A stretch of DNA of 57,517 nt, from NCBI GenBank assembly GCA_024405455.1, contig JAKSOT010000003.1, positions 1 to 57,517 on the forward strand, given 5' to 3'. The stretch is from Akkermansia sp. GTDB lineage: Bacteria > Verrucomicrobiota > Verrucomicrobiia > Verrucomicrobiales > Akkermansiaceae. Of this stretch, positions 1 to 8,602 are shown piece after piece; position 1 is the first letter of the stretch; every line of letters starts with the position of its first letter. Below the pieces are notes generated by a model that had not been told where the DNA came from, did not search any database, and saw only the letters and a list, made by a program, of their open reading frames with translations. Position numbers and translations under genes: made by a program.

Positions 1-1
1 C

Positions 2-2434
2 ATATTCCCGGCCATCGTCAACCACAAGGCGGACGACCCGTCCGACCTCTACGAGGAGGCGGAAACCGGCATCACCCCCGCCAGGACGGGAACGGACGGC
101 AAGCAGCAGCAGGCCCAGCCCGCAGCCGCGGACCCCACCGCCGAGCCCGATGCATCCAAGATGCGCGACATCAACTCCGACGTCTGCTTCGGCAGCCTCA
201 CCAAGGACGCGCAGGACTCCCTGAAGCAGCGCATGGACCAGCGGGAGCTGCTGGTGCGCGCGCACATCAACAAGCTGGGCAGCCTCACGCCGCTGGCGCT
301 CGCCGCATACTACGGTGACGAGAAGATGGTGGAGACCCTGCTGGACGCCGGCAAGGCGACCGCCCAGAAGACCGTGCTGGAGAAGCAGACCCCGCTCATG
401 CTCGCCGCCTTCGGCCACAACAAGAGGGTTATCCAGCTCCTGCTCGACGCGGAGGGCAAGGACGCGGAGGACAAGGTGACCGAGCAGGACGCCTACGGCA
501 TGACCGCCATGCACTACGCCATCATTGCGAACGACCGCGACATCCTGGCGGAGCTGCTCAACAAGCTGGGCACCTACCACGGCGGCGACAAGAGCGACGC
601 CCCCGTGAACACCGCCAACATGATGGGCTACACCCCGCTCCACTACGCCGCGCAGCGCGGCAACCTGGACATGTTCAACCTGCTGCTCGACAAAGGGGGA
701 GACTACACCATCGAGGCCAAGGACGGCGAGACCGCGCTCATGGCCATGTGCGCCGGAGGCCACCGCGAGATGGTGCAGGACTTCCTCACGCGCCTGCGCC
801 GCGACCCCCACCGCCTGGAGATCCTCAACGCCCAGGACAAGCGCGGCAACACACCCGTCCTCCACGCCATCCGCAACAACAAGGAGGAGGTGGCCAAGAT
901 GCTCATCCTGGACGGCGTGGACCTGCGGCTCACCAACGAGGCCGACCAAAACGCCCTCATGTTCGCCGCCGCCGTGGGCAACAAGGAGCTCATACTGGAA
1001 TGCGTGAAGGTGGGTCTCCTCGCCAACGAGGAGGACAACCGCGGCCGAACCGCCCTCATCTTCGCCACCATCAACGGCCACACCGACGCCATGGTGGAGC
1101 TCGCCCGCGTGCACGCCGACCCCAACCACTACGATGAAAACGGCCTCACCGCCTACCTCTACGCCAAGGCCATGGACGACGCCGAGGCCATGTCCACCCT
1201 GGCCGGAATCGGCGCCAACCCGGAGGCCGAGCGCGGCGAGATGCAGCCGGAGAAGGGCTGGGGCGGCGCCAACCCCGCCCTCATGGATGCCATCGAGAAG
1301 CTCAAGGTCGGTCGCGTGCGCGCCCTGCTCAAGAGCAAGCGCGACGCGCAGGACGCCGATTTCGCCGGCAACACCCCGCTCATGATCCTCTGCGCCCCGC
1401 TGGACCCGGAGAACCGCAAGGACGTGGAGAACAAGCACCGCAAGATGGCGCAGATTTTGGATATGCTCATCAGGAAGGGCGCGGACCCCAATGCCGTGAA
1501 CGCCAACGGCCAGACCGCCCTCATGCGCGCCGCGTCGGATTTGGCCAAGAACGACCTCAACAGCGGCATGGTCTTTGAAATCATGAAGAAGGGCGCGTAC
1601 CTGAACGACCGCCACGGCTTCACCCACGCCAACGCCCTCTGCTACTGCGGGTACGAGTCCATGGACGCCAAGGAGCAGCAGGAGGAACGCTGGGGTTGGC
1701 GCCTGCTCGCCGCCGGAGCCCGCGTGCGCGATATCCAGGGCAACGGCGTGGACGCCCTCTACGCCTCCTGCGACACCGATTCCCGCAAGAAGCAGAAGGA
1801 GGACGAGGAGAAGAGGAAGGATGAGCAGGAGGAAAGGGAGCGGCAGGAGCGGGAGAACTCCACCCCCGGCAGCTTTGTGCAGGATACGCAGGAGCTCATC
1901 AATTCCACCGTGGACGGCACCATGGGCCTGCTGCCCACCGATATGATTCCCGGCCAGGAGAAGTCTGACGAGGAAGGCTCCGACGATGAGGCGCAGGAAG
2001 GGCAGGGCGACCAAAAAGAGAAGAGCGACCAGAAGAACACAGACGGCACTACGCCAAAGGACACCGACAAGAAGGCCGACAAGAACAGCAGCAAGAAGGA
2101 CGCGGAGGACTTGAAGGACTACGTGTTCCCCGGCATGTGCCGCCTGCTGGGCGCGGATTCCCGCGCGGAGGTGCACAAGAAGGGTTCCCCCAACTGCACG
2201 GATGCCCTCCGCAACAGCATCGTCGCAAACTCCATGCGCTGGTTCATGCGCATCATCACCTACCGCCCGCCCAACTCCGCCGCGGAAAACACCACCGGCG
2301 GCCGCATGGGACGCGGACAGCGCGGCAACCGCAACGGAGCCAACCGCGGCGGCAACAGGGGCAACCGAGGCAACGGAGCCAACCGCAGCGGCGGCAACCG
2401 CGGCGGCAATGGCGGCAACAACCGCCGCCGCTGA
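2..2434 (+). CDS. Ankyrin-repeat protein with charged coil and Arg/Gly/Asn-rich tail (5' partial)
   Basis: The frame is open to the left window edge, so the start lies outside; the first in-window ATG is at 161 but 53 further codons precede it. About eleven ankyrin-like repeats run from roughly 285 to 1590 (for example TPLHYAAQRGNLDMFNLLLDKG and TALIFATINGHTDAMVELA), which is a protein-protein interaction solenoid. A Lys/Glu/Asp/Gln-rich, probably helical region follows (about 1786-2110). A short Cys-containing segment (2125-2270) comes next, then a low-complexity tail of Arg, Gly and Asn (2299-2431) resembling RGG boxes. The partner and location of the protein cannot be read from the sequence, and the missing N-terminus might carry a signal peptide. 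The ankyrin assignment is firm; any RNA-binding role for the tail is inference. Confidence 0.85.
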   Translation: MFPAIVNHKADDPSDLYEEAETGITPARTGTDGKQQQAQPAAADPTAEPDASKMRDINSDVCFGSLTKDAQDSLKQRMDQRELLVRAHINKLGSLTPLALAAYYGDEKMVETLLDAGKATAQKTVLEKQTPLMLAAFGHNKRVIQLLLDAEGKDAEDKVTEQDAYGMTAMHYAIIANDRDILAELLNKLGTYHGGDKSDAPVNTANMMGYTPLHYAAQRGNLDMFNLLLDKGGDYTIEAKDGETALMAMCAGGHREMVQDFLTRLRRDPHRLEILNAQDKRGNTPVLHAIRNNKEEVAKMLILDGVDLRLTNEADQNALMFAAAVGNKELILECVKVGLLANEEDNRGRTALIFATINGHTDAMVELARVHADPNHYDENGLTAYLYAKAMDDAEAMSTLAGIGANPEAERGEMQPEKGWGGANPALMDAIEKLKVGRVRALLKSKRDAQDADFAGNTPLMILCAPLDPENRKDVENKHRKMAQILDMLIRKGADPNAVNANGQTALMRAASDLAKNDLNSGMVFEIMKKGAYLNDRHGFTHANALCYCGYESMDAKEQQEERWGWRLLAAGARVRDIQGNGVDALYASCDTDSRKKQKEDEEKRKDEQEERERQERENSTPGSFVQDTQELINSTVDGTMGLLPTDMIPGQEKSDEEGSDDEAQEGQGDQKEKSDQKNTDGTTPKDTDKKADKNSSKKDAEDLKDYVFPGMCRLLGADSRAEVHKKGSPNCTDALRNSIVANSMRWFMRIITYRPPNSAAENTTGGRMGRGQRGNRNGANRGGNRGNRGNGANRSGGNRGGNGGNNRRR

Positions 2435-2479
2435 TTTGTAATCGCCACCTCCGCGCGAGTGCAATTTTAACATGCGATA

Positions 2480-2516
2480 TGGTGCAAATTTAACACGCCA
2501 TGTTAAATTTGCACCA
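2480..2516. promoter_or_regulatory. Large inverted repeat upstream of the ATPase gene
   Basis: Two perfect 16-bp arms (2480-2495 and 2501-2516) flank the 5-bp centre CGCCA. A third, one-mismatch direct copy of the arm core (GTGCAATTTTAACA) begins at 2459. The right arm ends 7 bp before the -35 box of the downstream gene. It is AT-rich in a GC-rich region. It could be an operator or a hairpin. Confidence 0.75.
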
Positions 2517-2523
2517 AATTGTA

Positions 2524-2552
2524 TTGACGGGGATAGGCAAGGGGCGTATGAT
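2524..2552 (+). promoter_or_regulatory. Sigma-70-type promoter of the AAA/DUF4143 gene (leaderless)
   Basis: TTGACG (2524-2529), a 17-bp spacer and TATGAT (2547-2552). The ATG at 2559 lies 6 bp after the -10 box, where transcription is expected to begin. No ribosome binding site can fit. Confidence 0.65.
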
Positions 2553-2558
2553 GGCGGC

Positions 2559-3791
2559 ATGAAAAAGGGAGAGATACTGGAACGAAGCATGCTGCCGCTG
2601 GTAAAGCGCGCGGGCAAGGCGTTTCCGTGCGTGCTGCTCACGGGGGCCCGGCAGGTAGGCAAATCCACACTCCTGCAGCGTTTCCTGCCCAAGGGTGTGA
2701 AGTATGTTTCGCTGGATGATTTTGCCACGGCGGCAGCCGCAAAGGCAGATCCCGCCATGTTTCTGGAAACATTGGGATGCCCCGCTTGCATAGATGAAAT
2801 CCAGCATGCACCAGAACTTCTGCGCGCAATCAAGGTGCGCGTGGATGCAGCACGGCGCCCCGGTATGTACTTCATGAGCGGCTCGCAACGTTTCGGTCTC
2901 ATGAAAGGGGTGACGGAGAGTCTGGCAGGCCGTATCGCCGTGCTGGAGCTTGGCACGCTCTCCCAGCGCGAGCTGGCGGGAAAGGGCGCCAAGGTGCCGC
3001 CGTACCGGCCGGAGAAGCCGCTGGACATCATGAAGGATGCCCCGGTGTGCCCCATGGCTGAGCTGTACAAGCGCATCTGGAACGGAGGGTATCCCGGTCT
3101 AATGTGCTCCCGCGACATGCCGCGCGACCTGTTTTTCAGTTCCTATCTCCAAACGTACATTGAGCGCGATGTCAGCGCGCTCACGCAGGTGGCCGACAAG
3201 GGAGCGTTCCAAGACATGATGTACGCCATGGCAGACCTCACCGGGCAACAGCTGGTGTACAGCGACCTGGCACGCAATGCCGGAGTATCCATGCCCACTG
3301 TCAAGCGTTGGGTCAGCATCTTGGAGACCAGCGGCATCATCACCCTGCTGCGGCCGTACAGCACCACCACACCCAAGCGGCTTACGAAGGCGCCCGTGCT
3401 GCATTTCATGGACACAGGGTTCTGCTGCTGGCTTGCGGGCATCAAGACCCCGCAGGAGCTCAGCATGCACCGCAAGCTCAACGGACACATACTGGAATCT
3501 TGGGTGTTTGGGCAGCTCATGCGCAGGTATGCCAATTGCGGGGATATGCCGCTCATGCATTTCTACCGGGAAGCCAAAGGGGCGGAAATCGACCTGCTCA
3601 TAGAGCGTGCCGGCACGCTCTACCCAATCGAGGTCAAGCGTTCCCTCACCCCGTCCGCAAGCGATTTGAAAGCCATGCACGGTATCCCCTTGGGGGGTAG
3701 GAAACTGGCTCCCGGTGTTGTATTCTGCCCCATCCAAACCCCGCTTCCCCTGGGCGACAAGAACCTGGCCCTTCCCATTTCCGCAATTTGA
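2559..3791 (+). CDS. AAA_14 family ATPase with C-terminal DUF4143 domain
   Basis: A 410-residue ATP-binding protein of the widespread AAA_14 + DUF4143 type. Walker A is LLTGARQVGKSTLL near residues 26-39, and Walker B is ACIDEIQHAPELL near residue 80. The C-terminal part contains EIDLLIERAGTLYPIEVKRS, a PD-(D/E)XK-nuclease-like pattern typical of DUF4143. The biological role of the family is not established. These genes are usually solitary and mobile among genomes, and here it likewise stands alone behind its own palindrome and promoter. I chose ATG 2559 rather than the longer frame from 2472 because the upstream part would read through the palindrome and promoter. Confidence 0.88.
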   Translation: MKKGEILERSMLPLVKRAGKAFPCVLLTGARQVGKSTLLQRFLPKGVKYVSLDDFATAAAAKADPAMFLETLGCPACIDEIQHAPELLRAIKVRVDAARRPGMYFMSGSQRFGLMKGVTESLAGRIAVLELGTLSQRELAGKGAKVPPYRPEKPLDIMKDAPVCPMAELYKRIWNGGYPGLMCSRDMPRDLFFSSYLQTYIERDVSALTQVADKGAFQDMMYAMADLTGQQLVYSDLARNAGVSMPTVKRWVSILETSGIITLLRPYSTTTPKRLTKAPVLHFMDTGFCCWLAGIKTPQELSMHRKLNGHILESWVFGQLMRRYANCGDMPLMHFYREAKGAEIDLLIERAGTLYPIEVKRSLTPSASDLKAMHGIPLGGRKLAPGVVFCPIQTPLPLGDKNLALPISAI

Positions 3792-3905
3792 GCACGCCTC
3801 GCTGTATCCGCTTCAGTCCTGCGTGCCCCAACTGCATGCAGTTTGCGTAGTCGGGAAAGCCGAGGTGACGGAATCGAGCGCGCAGGGTGGATTGACGCCA
3901 ATCCT

Positions 3906-4802
3906 TCACCGCCGCAGCACCTTGGCGCCGGGCACGGTGATGCGGCGGGATTCCGCCGCATAGCCGAACGAGCCCTCGTCCGCCCGGTTTTCGTCTTGGC
4001 GGACATGGCGGGGTGCGGGGTGGCGGAGGTAGTTGACGATGCCCCTGCCGATGGCGCGCGCGTAGCGCCGGGCGTTGGCGTCATTCGCCAGGAAGGCGGC
4101 GTGGCCGGTGTTGTTGAGGAAGGCGGCCTCCACCACGGCGGCGGGTATGCCGGAGTCGTCGCACGCGTTCATCCAGGAGGCGGAGCGGTCGGCGTCCACA
4201 TAGCGCACCTGCACGGAGCAGGCGCGGCCGCCGTTGGGCATGCCGTGGTTCAGGATGTCCGCATTGAGGGAGGCGGCGATGGCGTTGGCGAGCGGCCTGC
4301 CGTTGTGGCGGTTGCAGATGATGATGCTGGGGGAGGCTCCGGTGGTTCTGCCGCCGGAGCTGTTGTGGTGCAGGAACACGGCTGCGGCGGCGCGGCGGTA
4401 GATGGCGTAGTCCGCGCTGACCACGCCGCTGCCCACGCGGTCGGGATGGTAGCGGGAGGGATAGCGTTCCCCGCCCTGGCCCGGGCGGTGCAGGTGCACC
4501 ACGCCCGCGCGGCGTGCGTGGGTGGCCAGCTCGGCGTCCAGCCCCGTGCCGTTGCCGCGGTTGCACACGGTGCAGCGGTAGCCCGCGCGTTCAATCTCCC
4601 GCTTCACGTCGTACGAGTACTTGTACCAGAAGCGGCATTCCTCCAGGGAGGGGGTGCCGGGCGCGTGCGCACCGGGGCTTTCCACGCAGTGGCCGATATC
4701 CAGCACCACCACGTTGGAGCCGCCGGGCGTGCCCACGCCTGTGCATCCGGCGAGCGCCAGCGCGGCGAACGCTGCGGCCAGGGTTTGTTTCCACGGGAAC
4801 AT
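3906..4802 (-). CDS. N-acetylmuramoyl-L-alanine amidase (Amidase_3), lipoprotein
   Basis: A 298-residue zinc amidase expected to cleave the amide bond between MurNAc and the peptide stem of peptidoglycan. The N-terminus has a lipoprotein signal with lipobox LALAGC (Cys about residue 20), so it probably sits in the periplasm, membrane-anchored. Amidase_3 signatures are VVVLDIGH near residue 31 (first metal His), FLHHNSS in the middle, and AAVVEAAFLNN carrying the catalytic Glu near residue 220. The gene begins 5 bp after the dnaB stop on the same strand, so the two are probably co-transcribed. The pairing is not functionally obvious. Confidence 0.87.
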   Translation of the reverse strand: MFPWKQTLAAAFAALALAGCTGVGTPGGSNVVVLDIGHCVESPGAHAPGTPSLEECRFWYKYSYDVKREIERAGYRCTVCNRGNGTGLDAELATHARRAGVVHLHRPGQGGERYPSRYHPDRVGSGVVSADYAIYRRAAAAVFLHHNSSGGRTTGASPSIIICNRHNGRPLANAIAASLNADILNHGMPNGGRACSVQVRYVDADRSASWMNACDDSGIPAAVVEAAFLNNTGHAAFLANDANARRYARAIGRGIVNYLRHPAPRHVRQDENRADEGSFGYAAESRRITVPGAKVLRR

Positions 4803-4807
4803 GGCGC

Positions 4808-6259
4808 CTATTCTCCGGATGCCTGTTCGTCGTCCTCCCTCTCCACGCGGGTGAGGAAGCGCATGGTTTCCGCCTTGAAGGAAAGCGGCACGTCTCCGGT
4901 GGGGCCGTTTCGGTTCTTGGCCAGCAGGAGGTTGGCGTTGTTGCCCTCGCGCTCGCGCTCCTCGTCGTCTACCGCGTAGTAGGCGTTGCGGTAGAGCAGG
5001 CCCACCATGTCGGCATCCTGCTCGATGGCGCCGGATTCGCGCAGGTCGCTCATCATGGGCAGGCCCTTGGCGCGCCCGGGGCGGTTTTCCGGCCCGCGGT
5101 TGAGCTGGGCAAGCACGATGATGGGGACTTTGAGCTCCTTGGCGAGGCTCTTGAGGCCGCCGGAGATTTCTGCGATTTCACGCTCGCGGCTGTTTTGCGC
5201 CTGCTTGGTGTGGGAGCGCATGAGCTGCAGGTAGTCGATGCCGATGCAGGCGAGCTCCGGGTTGTCGCGCTTCACGCGGCGCGCCTTGGCGCGGAGCTCT
5301 GCGATGGAGATGCTCGGGGTGTCGTCGATGATGAGCGGCGCTTTCTTCATCATGTTGATGGATTCCGTAAGCCTCTTGAGCTCTTCCTTCTTGGGCTTGT
5401 GCACGGCTATCAGGTATTGCTTGCTCACGTCCGCCCGCGCCATGATGAGGCGCTCCACCAGCTGCACGCTCGGCATTTCGCAGGAGAACACCAGCACCGG
5501 CTTCTTCTCGTCGAGTATCATGTGCTCCACGATGTTGAGCAGGAAGGAGGTCTTGCCCATGGACGGGCGCGCGGCTATCACGAAAAGTTCGCCGGGTTTC
5601 AGGCCGTTGCTCATGCGGTCCAGTTTCTCGTACCCGGTGGAAAGCCCCAGCAGCCCCGTTTCGCCTTTCTTCATGATGCGCTCCAGGGAGGTGATGACCT
5701 GCTGCACATCTTCGTTGAGCGACCACTGGTTCTTGCCGGTTGCCAGGCTTTGGCGTATTTGGAACACCTCCTGCTCCGTCTGGTCCAGCAGGTGCTCCAC
5801 CTCCGTCTCGTTTGCAAAGGCTGCTGCTGCGGCGCGGTCGGCTGTGTGGATGATGGAACGGCGCAGGTACTTCTCCCGCAGTATCTCGAAATGCGTCTCG
5901 AACAGCGAGGAGGACGATGCCACGGAATAGATGTCCATCAGCCCGGGATGGCCACCCACCGCCTCCAGCTGGTTGCGGTCCGCCAGCTCCTGCGCCACGG
6001 ACGTGACGTCCACCTTTTGGTTGTTCTCATGGCGCTCCCGCAGCAGTTGCCACAGGATGCGGTGCGCCGGCACGTAGAAAAACTCGTCCGTGATGCCGTT
6101 CGTGATGCTGCGCGAGATGTTCTCGTTGGGATCCAGTGCCATCATGGACAGCATGCTCTTCTCCACGGAAGTCGCCTGCGGCATCACCACGTTCTCCCTG
6201 GCCGCCGCCGGGCTCGCGCCCGCTTTCAAATCCGGTTTCTCTTCTTTCTTTTCGCTCAT
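4808..6259 (-). CDS. dnaB: Replicative DNA helicase DnaB
   Basis: A 483-residue hexameric 5'-3' helicase that unwinds the replication fork and recruits primase. The N-terminal helical domain (about residues 40-140) is followed by a RecA-like C-terminal domain with Walker A ARPSMGKTSF (about 230), VLVFSCEMPSVQLVERL, IGIDYLQLM (Walker B region) and LAQLNRGPENR, all diagnostic for DnaB. The start MSEKKEEKPD at 6259 was chosen because a promoter lies just upstream; the longer frame from 6295 would begin inside it. The stop is 5 bp before the amidase gene. Confidence 0.96.
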   Translation of the reverse strand: MSEKKEEKPDLKAGASPAAARENVVMPQATSVEKSMLSMMALDPNENISRSITNGITDEFFYVPAHRILWQLLRERHENNQKVDVTSVAQELADRNQLEAVGGHPGLMDIYSVASSSSLFETHFEILREKYLRRSIIHTADRAAAAAFANETEVEHLLDQTEQEVFQIRQSLATGKNQWSLNEDVQQVITSLERIMKKGETGLLGLSTGYEKLDRMSNGLKPGELFVIAARPSMGKTSFLLNIVEHMILDEKKPVLVFSCEMPSVQLVERLIMARADVSKQYLIAVHKPKKEELKRLTESINMMKKAPLIIDDTPSISIAELRAKARRVKRDNPELACIGIDYLQLMRSHTKQAQNSREREIAEISGGLKSLAKELKVPIIVLAQLNRGPENRPGRAKGLPMMSDLRESGAIEQDADMVGLLYRNAYYAVDDEEREREGNNANLLLAKNRNGPTGDVPLSFKAETMRFLTRVEREDDEQASGE

Positions 6260-6275
6260 GGTAATCGGTAGGCGC

Positions 6276-6305
6276 ATCCTACCCCATCCTCCCATCCCCG
6301 CGCAA
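6276..6305 (-). promoter_or_regulatory. Predicted dnaB promoter
   Basis: On the minus strand: TTGCGC (6305-6300), an 18-bp spacer and TAGGAT (6281-6276), 16 bp before the ATG. The implied leader is only about 10 nt. Confidence 0.45.
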
Positions 6306-6428
6306 GGTCATTTTTTTGAAAAAAAATCTCCCCTTGATGCATCGCGCTCCACGGCTTTCTCCCGTCTCTTTCCGCGTCATGATTTATTTAACTTTTCCTA
6401 ACCAACGGGCCGCGCGGGCGGTTTTTGC

Positions 6429-6457
6429 TTGAAAGGCGCGGCGCAGGTGGGTAGGAT
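6429..6457 (+). promoter_or_regulatory. Predicted nagA promoter
   Basis: TTGAAA (6429-6434), a 17-bp spacer and TAGGAT (6452-6457). The ATG at 6487 leaves a leader of about 22 nt with no clear Shine-Dalgarno motif. Confidence 0.5.
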
Positions 6458-6486
6458 GGCATGTGAACAGGGCATTCCCTGGATGA

Positions 6487-7638
6487 ATGATTACCATGAA
6501 GACGCTCATCACCAACGCGCATGTCGTGTCCCCGGGAGTGGATCTCCCCGGGGCGTCCGTCCTGATTGAAGGCAAGAAAATCGCCGCCGTGTACCCGGAC
6601 GGCGCCGCCCCCGCGGCCGACAAGGTTATCGATGCGGGAGGCAACCTGCTGCTGCCGGGCTTCATCGACATCCACTCGCACGGCGCGGGCGGATGCGACA
6701 CGTGCGACTGCAAGGTGGAGAGCATCCGCACCATAGCGGACTGCAAGATGAAGGAGGGCGTGACCACGTGGCTGCCCACCACGCTGACGCTGGGCACCAA
6801 GACGCTGATGGACGTGTGCGCGTGCGTGAAGGAGTACGCCGCGTCGCCCAACGGGTCCAAGACCCCCGGCGTGCACTTGGAGGGGCCGTACATCAACCCC
6901 AAGCAGTGCGGCGCGCAGAACCCCGCGTTCGTGCGCACGGCGGACATGGAGGAAGTGGATTCCATCCGCGCCATCTACCCTGTGCTGCTGATTTCCCTGG
7001 CGCCGGAGATGCCTGGGGCGGTGGAATTCATCGCGCAGGCCGCGGAGCGCGGCATCACCTGCTCCGCGGGGCACTCCGCCGCCACGCACGCGGACTTTGT
7101 GAAGGCCAAGGCCGCGGGCCTGAAGCACCTCACCCACTTCTGCAACCAGATGAGCCCCCAGCACCACCGCGAAATCGGCTTGGTGGGCTCCGGCATGCTG
7201 GACAAGGAAATCAAGATTGAAATCATCTGCGACACCATCCACCTGTGCGCCGATATGCTCAACCTCACCTTCACCAACAAGAGCGCGGACCAGATGATCA
7301 TGATCACGGACTCCCTGGCGTGCTCGTGGATGCCGGACGGCCCCGGCCAGCTCGGCGGCCTGCCCATCATCGTGAAGGACGGCGTGGCCCGCCTGGAGGC
7401 CGGCAACCTGGCCGGCTCCACCCTGCGCTACGCCAAGGGCCTGCGCAACGTTTGGAAGATTACCGGCCAGCCGCTCTCCCAGCTGGTGAAGGCCACCTCC
7501 TGGAACCAGGCGCAGAGCCTCGGCCTGCATGATTTGGGCAAAATCGCCCCCGGCTACACGGCGGACCTGGTGCTGCTGGACCCGGAGTTCGAGACGCTCA
7601 AGACCATCATCGACGGCGAGGTGCGGTACGAGGCCTAG
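6487..7638 (+). CDS. nagA: N-acetylglucosamine-6-phosphate deacetylase
   Basis: A 383-residue amidohydrolase that removes acetate from GlcNAc-6-phosphate, the first committed step of amino-sugar catabolism and cell-wall recycling. The amidohydrolase metal motif is DIHSHG (His63, His65). GVHLEGPYINPKQCGAQNP, GHSAATHADF, LTHFCNQMSP and ITDSLACSW follow the NagA order, and the length is typical. It is followed at once by a strong terminator, so it is probably monocistronic. A second in-frame ATG at 6496 (MKTLITNAHV) is an equally plausible start. In a mucin- or host-glycan-using bacterium this enzyme would process released GlcNAc, but that niche is inferred. Confidence 0.94.
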   Translation: MITMKTLITNAHVVSPGVDLPGASVLIEGKKIAAVYPDGAAPAADKVIDAGGNLLLPGFIDIHSHGAGGCDTCDCKVESIRTIADCKMKEGVTTWLPTTLTLGTKTLMDVCACVKEYAASPNGSKTPGVHLEGPYINPKQCGAQNPAFVRTADMEEVDSIRAIYPVLLISLAPEMPGAVEFIAQAAERGITCSAGHSAATHADFVKAKAAGLKHLTHFCNQMSPQHHREIGLVGSGMLDKEIKIEIICDTIHLCADMLNLTFTNKSADQMIMITDSLACSWMPDGPGQLGGLPIIVKDGVARLEAGNLAGSTLRYAKGLRNVWKITGQPLSQLVKATSWNQAQSLGLHDLGKIAPGYTADLVLLDPEFETLKTIIDGEVRYEA

Positions 7639-7660
7639 GCGGCTCTCCTCTCGACTTGCA

Positions 7661-7690
7661 AGGCGCGTCCCTTGGCGGACGCGCCTTTTT
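7661..7690 (+). terminator. Rho-independent terminator after nagA
   Basis: Perfect 10-bp stem (AGGCGCGTCC at 7661-7670 with GGACGCGCCT at 7677-7686), a 6-nt loop and a T-run ending at 7690. Confidence 0.88.
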
Positions 7691-7764
7691 CTGCGCCCGT
7701 ATCTTCTCCGTTTCTATGCTCCACCCCTGGCGGATGCCGGGATGAGCGCGCCGGGCGCGGGACT

Positions 7765-7803
7765 ATTTACAAATTGTAAATTGTAAATCGTCTATTGTAA
7801 ATT
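7765..7803. repeat. AT-rich short-period repeat, copy 1
   Basis: Imperfect tandem units around AATTGTAAAT / TGTAAATCGT, abutting the stop of the membrane-protein gene at 7805. A closely similar block with the same orientation is at 13042-13078. It stands out sharply from the GC-rich surroundings. Confidence 0.75.
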
Positions 7804-7804
7804 C

Positions 7805-8602
7805 CTACAGGATATTCCGCATCAGTTCCTCCGTGTTCTCGAATTGCAGGAAGGTGTTCAGGCGCTCGTTCTCCAGCAGGGGCACGTAGCGTTCCTCCTG
7901 CACCAGGGTGCGCATGCCGGGGTCGCGGAACAAATCCAGCAGGCGGTACGGGTGGGGGATGCCGCGGTTGGCCAGCTGGTTGTGGTAGAGCGCGTCGCAC
8001 CGCGCGGCGTCCAGTGTGCAGCCGTAGGCAATCAGGCACGCCAGGTTGGTGCGCGCGGGGTTTTCCATGGGGTCGATTTTCTCCAGCCAGGAGGTGAGCC
8101 TGTTGGTGCGGATGGTGTCCTTCACCTTGGTGAAGAGGGGCAGGGCGGGCTGCGGCGCGCCGGTCATCTGGGCCTCCGCGAGGTCGTGGTAGTAGGCGAT
8201 GCGGCAGACATCGCCGTAGTAGGAGACGCCCATGACACCCAGCCAGAGGGCCAGCAGGCACATGAGGATGGTGGTGGTGATGCCTGTGGGCCCCACGCGG
8301 CGGTTGAAGCTGAGCACCTGGGAAATCCAGGTGAGGCCGTGGATGGTGACCACGATGATGAGGAGGGCCACGCCGCCCGCCAGCACATGCACCATCCAGG
8401 GTTGCGGGGAGTCCGTGATGAAGGAGACGAAGGTGAAGCCGTTCTTGTAGAAGAAGAGCCACGCGCCGACGGCGAGGGCCAGGCCGATGGCAAGTGCGAG
8501 CATGCGCATCACGCCCTTGAAGACGGTGAAGAGCAGGATGGCCAGCAGGAGAACGCCCCCGATGGCGGCAATGATGGTTGTACTGTCCAGAGGGATGGTC
8601 AT
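7805..8602 (-). CDS. Predicted multi-pass inner-membrane protein (CvpA-like topology)
   Basis: A 265-residue protein with about four hydrophobic segments in its first 135 residues (around 8-28, 32-50, 68-90 and 108-128), then a soluble helical C-terminal half. I do not recognise a family with certainty; the four-helix arrangement recalls CvpA but no diagnostic motif is visible. Its ATG overlaps the stop of the octahaem cytochrome gene (ATGA at 8599-8602), so translation is coupled. This suggests a role at the membrane related to the cytochrome, which is inference only. Confidence 0.8.
   Translation of the reverse strand: MTIPLDSTTIIAAIGGVLLLAILLFTVFKGVMRMLALAIGLALAVGAWLFFYKNGFTFVSFITDSPQPWMVHVLAGGVALLIIVVTIHGLTWISQVLSFNRRVGPTGITTTILMCLLALWLGVMGVSYYGDVCRIAYYHDLAEAQMTGAPQPALPLFTKVKDTIRTNRLTSWLEKIDPMENPARTNLACLIAYGCTLDAARCDALYHNQLANRGIPHPYRLLDLFRDPGMRTLVQEERYVPLLENERLNTFLQFENTEELMRNIL

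Noticed and set aside
3830..3843. 14-bp palindrome AACTGCATGCAGTT downstream of the ATPase gene
   Set aside because: No T-run or promoter context; too short to call a terminator or site.
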